Shown: piece after piece, positions 56,808 through 63,542 of the stretch | Numbering within the stretch: position 1 is the first letter of the stretch | How the letters are laid out: each line of letters begins with the position of its first letter | DNA from: Elusimicrobia bacterium GWB2_63_22 | Lineage (GTDB): Bacteria > Elusimicrobiota > Elusimicrobia > Elusimicrobiales > UBA9959 | Assembly: GCA_001799735.1 (NCBI GenBank) | Contig: MGUA01000030.1 | Coordinates: 1-63,542, forward strand | Length of the DNA stretch: 63,542 nt | Direction of reading: 5' to 3' | Translations under genes and position numbers: made by a program | The notes under the pieces: model-generated | Told to the model about the DNA's origin: nothing | The model's input: the letters and a program-made list of their open reading frames with translations, nothing else | The model's database searches: none

Positions 56808-57821
56808 TTACTTCTTCTTAACTATGTAGCCCTTGGAAATCGAAGTAACGGCGTCTATTATGACCGCTTTTACGTCGGAACCGTCGGCGCTGACCACCTC
56901 GGCCATGCCGGCGTACTGTATCTCATGGCCGATCTTTTTGCCGGCCCTGTCGCGGGCTTCGGCGCCTTTCATATAGACGGCCAGGTAATCGCCGGCGGCG
57001 GCCAGGCCGGACTTGTTCATGGAGATCATAACCATTTCCCCGCCCATGGTCAGGCTTTCTTCCATGGCGTCGCCTTTGCCTTTCGCCTTGGCGGTTATTA
57101 CGCCGTCCTCGCGCCAGCCGGCCGGCACCACGCTGACCCCGCCGGACCATTCCTTCTGGTGCTCGGGCATCTCTTCGGAAAGGTCAGAAAGAGCGAAGCC
57201 CTTAAGGGACTCCCCGACCGCCGGCGGCGGGATCTTGCGGCGCGGGCTCCTGGCCTGGGCCTGGGCGGGCGCGGGCTTTTCGGCCTCTACGGCCGCCTCT
57301 TCCGGCTGGGACACATCGGCGCTGGACAGCTCGGCCTCTTTTACCGTATCCACGCCGACGACCTGCGCGGCCTTATGTTCGGGCCTGACCTCTTCTGTTA
57401 TATCCGGTATCACCAGCTCTTCCCTGGGATAGATCCTGTCAGGGTTCTCCACCGTGGAGAGGTTGGCGTTATAGATCTTGCCCCATTTGTAGGGATCTTT
57501 GTAGTACCTGTTGGAAAGGTCCCACAGCGTGTCTCCGCCGTCCACCACGTGTTTCTTGCCTACGGAGAACCCGCCCGCGGCGGCCGCCGGGATTTCCCTG
57601 ACCGGCTCTATGACGGCGGCTTCCTTCACGGGAGCGGGCTGCGCCGCCGGCTTTTGGGCCGGGGCCGCTTTAGCGGCGGGCGCGGGCCCGGGCGGCTCGG
57701 GGAGCGGCTTCAGCTGGGTCTGCTCCGCAGCTTCCTTCAGCTCTACGTCCGTAAGGGTCTGCTGGGCGCAGAGCCACGCAGGCGCCAGGAAGATCACGGC
57801 TGTTAAGATCGCGTTTTTCAT
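56808..57821 (-). CDS. LysM-domain envelope protein
   Basis: The 337-residue protein has a signal peptide (ILTAVIFLAPAWLCAQ), a Pro/Ala-rich linker, then a LysM domain (KKHVVDGGDTLWDLSNRYYK, about 90-142) that binds peptidoglycan. An acidic and Pro-rich linker follows, then a C-terminal domain of about 110 residues (GWREDGVITAKAKGKGDAME, AGDYLAVYMKGAEARDRAGK, GYIVKKK) that resembles no family I know, though its beta-rich pattern fits a small SH3- or FecR-like fold. GGAGGAAT precedes the ATG. Similar proteins anchor complexes to the cell wall. Confidence 0.8.
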   Translation of the reverse strand: MKNAILTAVIFLAPAWLCAQQTLTDVELKEAAEQTQLKPLPEPPGPAPAAKAAPAQKPAAQPAPVKEAAVIEPVREIPAAAAGGFSVGKKHVVDGGDTLWDLSNRYYKDPYKWGKIYNANLSTVENPDRIYPREELVIPDITEEVRPEHKAAQVVGVDTVKEAELSSADVSQPEEAAVEAEKPAPAQAQARSPRRKIPPPAVGESLKGFALSDLSEEMPEHQKEWSGGVSVVPAGWREDGVITAKAKGKGDAMEESLTMGGEMVMISMNKSGLAAAGDYLAVYMKGAEARDRAGKKIGHEIQYAGMAEVVSADGSDVKAVIIDAVTSISKGYIVKKK

Positions 57822-57843
57822 ATTCCTCCAGTATTGGATCCGT

Positions 57844-59382
57844 TCAAGCTACACCCGCCGGCACCGCAGCTTTATCCAGCATACGGTACTGTACCGCTTC
57901 TATAACATGCTCCCTCTTTATAGCCGCGCAGCGGTCCAGGTCGGCTATGGTGCGGGAAATCCTGAGTATCTTGTCGAGCGAACGCGCGGAGAAACCCAGC
58001 TTGTTCATGGCCGTCTCCAGCACGGAGGAGGCGCCTTCCGGCAGCGCGCAATGGCGCCGCAGCTCGGCCCCGGACATGAAAGCGTTGGCCTTGGCGCGGC
58101 TGCCCGCAAAGCGCGCCCGCTGTATCTCCAGCGCCGCCGCCACCCTGGCGGCGATCAGCACCGAAGGCTCACCCCTGGGCGCGGCCTCCCAATCCTGGTA
58201 ACGCACCGGGGACAGCTGCACCTGCAGGTCTATCCTGTCGAGGATGGGCCCGGAAACCTTGGACCGGTATTTAGCCACCTGTACCGGGGTGCAGGCGCAG
58301 TCCCGCACCGGGTGGCCGAGGTAGCCGCAGGGGCAGGGGTTCATGGCCGCCACCAGGAGGAACCTGGCCGGGTAGGCCACGCTCTCCTTTACTCTCGCCA
58401 CCGTCACGCGGCAGGCCTCCAGGGGCTCGCGCAGGGCCTCTATCGCCGGGCGCGAGAATTCCGGGAACTCGTCGAGAAACAGCACGCCGTTATGCGCCAG
58501 CGACACTTCGCCCGGGCGGGGGCTGGAGCCGCCGCCTATCAGCGCGGCGTCGGAAATGGTGTGGTGCGGCTCGCGGAAAGGGCGCTCGGAGATAAGCCGC
58601 CCGGCCTGGACCAGGCCGCTGACCGAATAAAGCTTGGTGGTCTCCAGGGACTCGTCCGGGCTCATGGGCGGCAGCAGGGCCCCGAAGCGGCGCGCCAGCA
58701 TGCTCTTGCCGGCGCCGGGAGGCCCCACCAGGATTATATTGTGAAAGCCGGCGGCGGCTATCTCCATGGCCCTCTTGGCGAAAGCCTGGCCTTTGACCTC
58801 CGAGAAATCCGTGCCGGGCGCCGCGGAGGCGACACGGCCGGCTGGCGCGGCGCAGGGAGGAAGCTCTGCCCCGCCGTTAAGCCAGGCCGCCACCTCTTTA
58901 AGGTTGGAGGCTGAAAAACATTTTATCCCCGACACCGCGGCTTCCGCGGCGTTGCCCGCCGGGACCACGGCGGTCTTGCCCCGGCCTTTGAGCGCCAGCA
59001 GCATGGGCAGCACCCCGGCCACCGGCCGCACCGAACCGTCCAGCGCCAGTTCCCCTATAAAGAAAGTGTCCTCAAGAGCGGCGGGCGGCTTTTTGCCCAG
59101 CCGGCCGGCGGCGGCCAGCACGCCCAGCGCGATAGGCAGGTCGAAATGCGTGCCGGCTTTCTTTATCTCGGCGGGGGCGAGGTTGACGGTAATGCGCTTG
59201 GAAGGAAAGTCGAAGCCGGAATTGCGCACGGCGGCCACCACCCGGTCCTTGGCCTCCTTCACGGCGGCGTCGGGCAGGCCGACGACGGTATAGGCGGGCA
59301 GGCCCGAGGCTATGTAAACCTCGGCGTTCACCTCCCGTCCGTCTATGCCCTTAAGGCACAATGTGCGCAGCTTCGACAGCAT
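57844..59382 (-). CDS. comM: ComM/YifB Mg-chelatase-like AAA helicase
   Basis: The start is taken at ATG 59382 (MLSKLRTLCLKGIDGREV), giving 512 residues. An N-terminal Lon-like fold (ITVNLAPAEIKKAGTHFDL, FIGELALDGSVRPVAGVLPM) precedes the AAA domain with Walker A ILVGPPGAGKSMLARRFG and Walker B NGVLFLDEFPEF, then MNPCPCGYLGHP (zinc-binding Cys residues). ComM drives branch migration when transformed DNA recombines. A TATACT box with TGC ahead lies 6 bp before the ATG, leaving no room for a leader. Confidence 0.94.
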   Translation of the reverse strand: MLSKLRTLCLKGIDGREVNAEVYIASGLPAYTVVGLPDAAVKEAKDRVVAAVRNSGFDFPSKRITVNLAPAEIKKAGTHFDLPIALGVLAAAGRLGKKPPAALEDTFFIGELALDGSVRPVAGVLPMLLALKGRGKTAVVPAGNAAEAAVSGIKCFSASNLKEVAAWLNGGAELPPCAAPAGRVASAAPGTDFSEVKGQAFAKRAMEIAAAGFHNIILVGPPGAGKSMLARRFGALLPPMSPDESLETTKLYSVSGLVQAGRLISERPFREPHHTISDAALIGGGSSPRPGEVSLAHNGVLFLDEFPEFSRPAIEALREPLEACRVTVARVKESVAYPARFLLVAAMNPCPCGYLGHPVRDCACTPVQVAKYRSKVSGPILDRIDLQVQLSPVRYQDWEAAPRGEPSVLIAARVAAALEIQRARFAGSRAKANAFMSGAELRRHCALPEGASSVLETAMNKLGFSARSLDKILRISRTIADLDRCAAIKREHVIEAVQYRMLDKAAVPAGVA

Positions 59383-59403
59383 AAATCCAGTATAGCAGGC
59401 CAT

Positions 59404-59423
59404 CCCGACAGCGTACTGTCGGG
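59404..59423. repeat. 20-bp palindrome upstream of comM
   Basis: CCCGACAG-CGTA-CTGTCGGG is fully self-complementary. It sits between the CsgG-like gene stop and the comM -10 box (59389-59394), where a regulator could bind over the promoter, or it may act as a hairpin after the lipoprotein genes. No T-run follows. Confidence 0.55.
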
Positions 59424-59439
59424 TTGCGGGCCGCGAATT

Positions 59440-60375
59440 TTACCTGGCCAGGCGGCAGACGTCCCGGGCCTTGGCCGCGGCGCCGCCGGCCTTGGTGAGG
59501 CGGGCCACGGCGCAGTCGCCGCCCTCGCCGCAATAGCGCTCAACTTCCACCCGGCCTATGTATTCTTCGCGGTGCCCGATCACCAGGTTGGAGCGCGGGT
59601 CGCGGATCTCTGCGCCCTGCCGGTAGCAGTCCAGCTTCATCCCCGTCTCCACGCCGGAATCCTGGCCGGCGTTCAGGTAGAGTTCCTCGCCGGCCGCGTC
59701 GGCGACCATGCAGGACCAGGCCTTCTTGTTGAGCTGGCTGGCGATGTTGGTGACGAACTGCACCAGCGCGGCGCGCAGGGCTTCGCCCTCGAGGGTCTCG
59801 TCGTAGCCGCCCTTGGTGCCCATGCCCAGGAAAGAAGCCTTGGTGGACTTGGCCATGCCTTTGCCGGAATCGGCCAGGATCACCTGGCCGCTCTGTACGT
59901 CGATAAGCCTCAGGTCCACGGTCACGTCGGCCACCTGGCGCTTGGACTGCGTCAGCAGGTAGTCGGAACCTTCCTTCTTGACCCCGAACTGCGAGACGGA
60001 GCCCACTACGATGGCCTCGAGGCCCAGCACCTGGCCGATCTTCACGGCGGTGGCCGAGTCTATCATGCCCTGGCCCTGAAACTTCTGTTCCTCCATGATC
60101 TTGCTCAGCCGGTCCCTTTCCACTACTATAAATTTGCCGGACTTCACCAGCTCGGTCACCAGGATATCCGAGGCGGCCCCGCCGAGGCGGCCCTGCCCGT
60201 AGGCGGACTTGTTCTCGAACTCCACCACGCCCACCCGGCGCTTGGGGCCCGTCAGGTCGGACTTGACCCTTTTGGTCACGTCCACGCTTTGCGCCTGCTG
60301 GGTCTTTACCGTTTTGGAAGGCGCGCAGGCCGCTCCCAGGAAAAGGACCGCCACCAGAAATTTAGTCTTGTTCAT
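59440..60375 (-). CDS. CsgG-like lipoprotein
   Basis: The 311-residue protein has a lipoprotein signal (VAVLFLGAACAPSK, lipid Cys near 17) and a CsgG domain (RVGVVEFENKSAYGQG, ASDILVTELVKSGKFIVVER, AVKIGQVLGLEAIVVGSVSQ, ADVTVDLRLIDVQSGQVILA). CsgG forms the curli export pore, but most CsgG-domain proteins outside curli loci have other envelope roles. No csgA, B, E or F is present. A C-terminal tail with four Cys (DCYRQGAEIR, RYCGEGGDC, VCRLAR) is added. It overlaps the next gene upstream by 4 bases. Confidence 0.85.
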   Translation of the reverse strand: MNKTKFLVAVLFLGAACAPSKTVKTQQAQSVDVTKRVKSDLTGPKRRVGVVEFENKSAYGQGRLGGAASDILVTELVKSGKFIVVERDRLSKIMEEQKFQGQGMIDSATAVKIGQVLGLEAIVVGSVSQFGVKKEGSDYLLTQSKRQVADVTVDLRLIDVQSGQVILADSGKGMAKSTKASFLGMGTKGGYDETLEGEALRAALVQFVTNIASQLNKKAWSCMVADAAGEELYLNAGQDSGVETGMKLDCYRQGAEIRDPRSNLVIGHREEYIGRVEVERYCGEGGDCAVARLTKAGGAAAKARDVCRLAR

Positions 60376-61016
60376 TTTTCCTCCTCGCTACTCAGCTGCC
60401 TGCGGGGCAGGCCGTCCAGGGCTTTCCAGGCCGCCGCCTCCGCCTCTTTCTTCAGCGGCGTCTTAAGCAGGTTCTGCACCAGTTTAAGCGCCAGCTGCTC
60501 CACGAAGGCCGCCTTGGCCTCGTCCTTGTTCGTGTAGAACTTCAGATCCCTGCCCGCCCCGCTGGCCTCGTAGAGCGCTTCTCCGGTGGAGGCCGAGAGC
60601 AGCTTCACGCTCAGCAGCACGTTCTTGCGCACCACGAAGCCCAGGTTCTGGAAGGTGAAGTCTTCCACGTCCCCGTAACACAGCAGGTCCGTACCCAGCG
60701 CCTTGCCCAGTTCCTCCGGCTTCACGGAAGGCAGCTGTCCCCCCTCCGAGATACCCAGGCCGGAAAGTTTGTTGTCCACCTCTTCGAAAGGCAGGGGCTG
60801 GTAGCCCCGCTTCGCGAACCCCTCCGCCGCCAACTTGCGCATCACGTCCGCGGCGCCGATATCGGTGCTCTGGTTGTCGAACGGCAGCACCGCCACCCGC
60901 GCGTCCGGCCAGGTCCTCAGCGCCGGCGCTACGATCAGCACCGACTTAGTGGCGGCGCAGCCGCAGGCCGAAGCCAGCAGCGCGGCGCAGACCAGGGTTC
61001 GCGCTTTGCCGGCCAT
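60372..61016 (-). CDS. GNA1162/DUF799-like lipoprotein
   Basis: The 214-residue protein has a lipoprotein signal (LLASACGCAATKS) and a domain like the GNA1162/DUF799 group: RVAVLPFDNQSTDIGAADVM, then RKLAAEGFAKRGYQPLPFEE, LGKALGTDLLCYGDVEDFTF and VLLSVKLLSASTGEALYEAS. This fold is related to the domain of CsgG, and the two are often encoded together, as here, along with an LPP20-like lipoprotein. Their shared role is unknown. It overlaps both neighbours (1 base and 4 bases). Confidence 0.75.
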   Translation of the reverse strand: MAGKARTLVCAALLASACGCAATKSVLIVAPALRTWPDARVAVLPFDNQSTDIGAADVMRKLAAEGFAKRGYQPLPFEEVDNKLSGLGISEGGQLPSVKPEELGKALGTDLLCYGDVEDFTFQNLGFVVRKNVLLSVKLLSASTGEALYEASGAGRDLKFYTNKDEAKAAFVEQLALKLVQNLLKTPLKKEAEAAAWKALDGLPRRQLSSEEEK

Positions 61017-62119
61017 CAGCGCGGCAGGGAGAAAACTATCTCCTGCGGGCCGGCGCCTTCCAGCTCCAGGCCGAAAGCGTCGCCGCGCAGCACGGCGCTG
61101 GCCAGCTCCTGCGGGTCCGCGCTCCTGGGGACGGCGACAAAGACGGCCGTCCCGGCCGAATATTTTTCAAGGCTGACGCTTTTCAGGTCCACCTTCTGCA
61201 GCTGCGCCTTCAGCTTTTCCAGGGCGTCGAGCCCCTGGATGCCGAGGACCTTTATGCGGATAACGGCGGCGGCCTTAAGCATGCGGGCGGACCGGGCGGC
61301 AGCCTCCTGGCCCAGCAGCTCGCCGGCCGAGGCCAGGGCTTTGGAAAAAGAAACGGCCTCGGAGGAATCCACGGCGCTGGCCTGCATGGACAGTTCCAGC
61401 AGGACCCGGCCGGTCGGCACCTCGTAAACGGACGCGGAAGCGTCGGCGCGGGACGGGTAGAAGCCCGTGTTCATGCCGGAGCCGGCCGCCGAGGCCGACG
61501 CGGAGGCGTGGATAAGCAGGTCCGCCCCGGCGGCCGAAGCGGCGGCGAGCAGGGGTTCCACGGGGCCGGAGGCGAGCGCCACGTCGGAGGCGAAAGAAAA
61601 ATCCTTTATGACCGCGGCCGAGCGCCGGGAGAAGGCGTCTCGGAAGCCTTTGGCGAAGGGCTGCGACGGGGCGCCTTTCTGGACGAAGGCCGCTACGGAC
61701 CCGCCGGCCTGGCCGCCGGCCAGGTTAAGGGCGCGCAGGGCCGAGGCCAGGCGGTCGTGGTAGACCCAGACCTTGACGCCGGCGCGGTACAGGGCGCCGT
61801 CGGGACCCTCCGACACCACCTTGTGCCGGGCGACGTACGCATGGGGCGATTTAAGGGGCCCGTTCTCGAGCGCCGCGTAATTCTCCGCCCTGGCGGCGTC
61901 ATCCATGTACAGCTCGGCGGCCCGCCGCACGGCGGAGCGCTGGGCGTCCAGCACGGCCCTGGAGCGGGAGGCGCCCAGGTCGGACGGATTAAAATCGGCG
62001 GAGCCTTCGGCCAGGAGCATTTCCGGGTCGGCCTTGAAGGAGCCGGGGGCCGGGGCCGTGGCGCAGGCGGCGGCCGCCGCCAGCAGGGCCGGCGCTAATA
62101 GTCTTGTTAAAGTTCTCAT
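61016..62119 (-). CDS. LPP20/FlgT-like lipoprotein
   Basis: The 367-residue protein has a lipoprotein signal (LLAPALLAAAAACATAPAP). The segment SRSRAVLDAQRSAVRRAAEL with YMDDAARAENYAALENGP resembles the N-terminal FlgT/LPP20 fold, where alanine-rich helices precede a short beta domain. The middle (GADLLIHASASASAAGSGMN) and end (IKVLGIQGLDALEKLKAQLQ) are less familiar. With the GNA1162-like and CsgG-like genes it forms the trio that in Vibrio is part of flagellar FlgO/P/T-type gear, but there are no flagellar genes in the window. Confidence 0.65.
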   Translation of the reverse strand: MRTLTRLLAPALLAAAAACATAPAPGSFKADPEMLLAEGSADFNPSDLGASRSRAVLDAQRSAVRRAAELYMDDAARAENYAALENGPLKSPHAYVARHKVVSEGPDGALYRAGVKVWVYHDRLASALRALNLAGGQAGGSVAAFVQKGAPSQPFAKGFRDAFSRRSAAVIKDFSFASDVALASGPVEPLLAAASAAGADLLIHASASASAAGSGMNTGFYPSRADASASVYEVPTGRVLLELSMQASAVDSSEAVSFSKALASAGELLGQEAAARSARMLKAAAVIRIKVLGIQGLDALEKLKAQLQKVDLKSVSLEKYSAGTAVFVAVPRSADPQELASAVLRGDAFGLELEGAGPQEIVFSLPR

Positions 62120-62131
62120 GAAAGCCCCCTT

Positions 62132-63542
62132 CTATTTTTTCGCTATGGGCAGGGCGAAGCAGAACCTGGAGCCCTTGCCAACCTTGGACTCCACCCAGAT
62201 CTTCCCGCCGTGCTTCTCCACCACGGACTTGGAGATCGCCAGCCCCAGGCCCGTGCCCGGCACCTGGTTGGCGGAATTCCTGCCGCGGTAGAATTTCTCA
62301 AAAACCATCTTCTGTTCCTCCGGCGGTATGCCGGGGCCGTTGTCCTCCACGCAGATCACCACGGCCTCGCCCTTGTCGGTGCCGCTGACGGTGATGTTGG
62401 CGCCGGAGCCGGCGTACTTTATGGCGTTGATGATGAGGTTGTCTATAACCTGCGTCATCCACCTGGTGTCGGCCTGCACCTGGGGCAGGCCCTGGGCCGT
62501 GTTGGAGAGGTTTACCTTGCTCTCCCTGGCTTTGAGCAGCATGGTGGAGACGGAGCTGCGTATCAGCTCGGCGAGGTCCACCCGCTGGAACTCCAGCTCC
62601 ACCTTGCCGTTGAGGCGCGAGAGGTCCAGCAGGTTGGAGATCAGCTGGCTCAGGCGGTTGACCGACTGGTCGGTCACGGACAGGAAATTATGCTGCTGCT
62701 CGTTGAGGGGGCCGACCTCGCCGCTCAGGATCACGGAGACGAAGCCCTTGATGGTGGTGAGCGGGGTCTTGAGCTCGTGGCTGACGGTGGCGAGGAACTC
62801 GTCCTTGATCTTGTTGAGCTGGGCCAGTTCCTGCGCGGTCTTGGACAGGTTGCCGTAGAGCGTCACCATCTCTATGATGATGGCCAGCTCGTCGGCGATG
62901 ATGGAGAGGAACTCCAGCTGGTCGGGGGTGAAGAAATCCTTGCGGCGGCTGCCCACGCGCATGACGCCGATGATGCGGTCGTGCAGCGAGATCGGCACGA
63001 TCATCAGCGAATGGATCTCCCAGAGCTTGGCGTAGCGGGTCAGCACGTCCGGGTCGTTCTGGGCGTCAGGCGTGATGAACGGCTTGCGGGAAAGGAAGGT
63101 GCGCACCGAGGCGGAGGCGTGGTTGCTGAGCGGGATGCTGTAGAGCATGCGCTCCTCTTCGGGGATGCCGAAGGAGCCGGGGCTCACCACCAGCTCCCCC
63201 TTGGCTTCGTCGTACAGCAGGCAGGCCACCACGTCGGCCTCCACCATCTTGGCGACGATATTGAGGATGGCGGCGCAGCCGCCCTGGGGGTCCTTCTCCG
63301 GGCCGGTCACCTTGGTGACCACCTCATAGAGGGCCTTGCGCTCCTTGGCGCGCTGGATCAGCCGCGAGCCGGCCACGTCCAGCTCTTTGACCACGGCGTT
63401 GACCTCTTCCTTGAGGTGGTCGGTCTCTTTCTTCAGCGCGAAGACCTTGTCGGAAACCTTGGAGATGGAGGTCAGCTGGGACGCCACGAAGCGCAGGTAC
63501 GGCTGGGCGGCTTCGAACACGGCGGGCGAGCCCGCCCCGAAG
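62132..63542 (-). CDS. GAF-domain sensor histidine kinase (partial, runs off right edge)
   Basis: At least 469 residues are visible and the frame is open to the edge. The first lines ([20 protein letters not shown]) look like the end of an earlier GAF domain, so a GTG at 63520 is probably not the start. A coiled linker leads to a GAF domain (about 65-210 from that [23 protein letters not shown]), then HisKA ([20 protein letters not shown]), N box [19 protein letters not shown] and [12 protein letters not shown]. No membrane segment is seen. It sits 12 bp ahead of the lipoprotein trio on the same strand. Confidence 0.88.
   Translation of the reverse strand, partial: FGAGSPAVFEAAQPYLRFVASQLTSISKVSDKVFALKKETDHLKEEVNAVVKELDVAGSRLIQRAKERKALYEVVTKVTGPEKDPQGGCAAILNIVAKMVEADVVACLLYDEAKGELVVSPGSFGIPEEERMLYSIPLSNHASASVRTFLSRKPFITPDAQNDPDVLTRYAKLWEIHSLMIVPISLHDRIIGVMRVGSRRKDFFTPDQLEFLSIIADELAIIIEMVTLYGNLSKTAQELAQLNKIKDEFLATVSHELKTPLTTIKGFVSVILSGEVGPLNEQQHNFLSVTDQSVNRLSQLISNLLDLSRLNGKVELEFQRVDLAELIRSSVSTMLLKARESKVNLSNTAQGLPQVQADTRWMTQVIDNLIINAIKYAGSGANITVSGTDKGEAVVICVEDNGPGIPPEEQKMVFEKFYRGRNSANQVPGTGLGLAISKSVVEKHGGKIWVESKVGKGSRFCFALPIAKK

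Noticed and set aside
59440-60375. Curli secretion locus
   Set aside because: Only a CsgG-domain protein is present. Subunit, nucleator and chaperone genes are missing, and the partners are other lipoproteins.
1-63542. tRNA or rRNA genes
   Set aside because: No T-arm (GGTTCGAATCC-like) followed by an acceptor stem, and no rRNA-like conserved blocks, were seen in the intergenic gaps on either strand. A tRNAscan run would settle it.

Overview
The window is a 63.5 kb, GC-rich stretch of a Gram-negative (two-membrane) bacterial chromosome. It carries Lol lipoprotein export genes, outer-membrane barrel proteins, a TolC/MacAB-type exporter, several lipoproteins, a PorV-like protein and a surface protein with a type-IX-secretion-like C-terminal domain. 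Respiratory ammonification (NrfHA) and an electron-transfer flavoprotein with a ferredoxin domain suggest an anaerobic or facultative life. The gene content and the order lysS-lolC-lolD-mcsA-mcsB fit an Elusimicrobiota-like lineage. That placement is an inference from family content and not a measured phylogeny. No rRNA, tRNA or CRISPR array was found.

Layout. 1-1800: an IS3-family element (94-1375, 48-bp imperfect terminal repeats) sits inside an IS481-type transposase gene, and that IS481 element has itself cut off the front of a hybrid histidine kinase (remnant 1802-2623). 2639-4150: an intact PAS histidine kinase. 4156-6706 (minus): a HAD phosphatase, PP-loop ATPase and SIS sugar-phosphate enzyme joined by 4-base overlaps. 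6771-22578 (minus): all four enzymes of histidine breakdown to glutamate (hutH, hutU, hutI, ftcD) in one long same-strand run with yajQ, a DnaQ-type exonuclease, a CHASE2 adenylate cyclase, a histidine kinase, etfBA and an acyl-CoA dehydrogenase. A consensus promoter and a leader hairpin lie ahead of ftcD. 22883-27171 (minus): a tightly overlapped envelope-polysaccharide-like operon (ExeA-type ATPase, LmbE deacetylase, WecA/TagO-type transferase, dipeptide epimerase, small barrel protein). 27280-34883 (minus): secreted alpha-amylase, McsB/McsA, LolD/LolC, LysS, a CheY-like regulator and an unknown protein.

35017-40941 (plus): ndk, a secreted alpha/beta hydrolase-like protein, murQ, the ResB/CcsA haem-attachment system and nrfHA, ended by a clear terminator. 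41077-45233 (plus): TolC-, MacA- and MacB-like exporter genes. 45388-53155: PBP4-type carboxypeptidase, an unknown barrel, PorV-like protein, Kelch surface protein, class II aldolase-like protein and a Xer recombinase interrupted by an amber codon just before its catalytic tyrosine. 53226-63542 (minus): topA, dprA, LysM protein, comM, a CsgG/GNA1162/LPP20-type lipoprotein trio and a GAF histidine kinase that runs off the edge.

The most notable system is at 47825-51297. A promoter, a GEMM-I cyclic-dinucleotide riboswitch and an overlapping terminator precede a Kelch/C-terminal-sorting-domain protein and a PorV-like gene, so a second messenger appears to gate a surface-display pair. The aptamer has A rather than G at the base that reads the ligand, which suggests 3',3'-cGAMP sensing.

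A second theme is structured intergenic DNA. Two copies of a 95-nt core sit inside different 20-bp stems. Two copies of a 46-nt element keep their hairpins through compensatory changes. A 127-nt multi-stem element lies between topA and dprA. There are also two long perfect inverted repeats.
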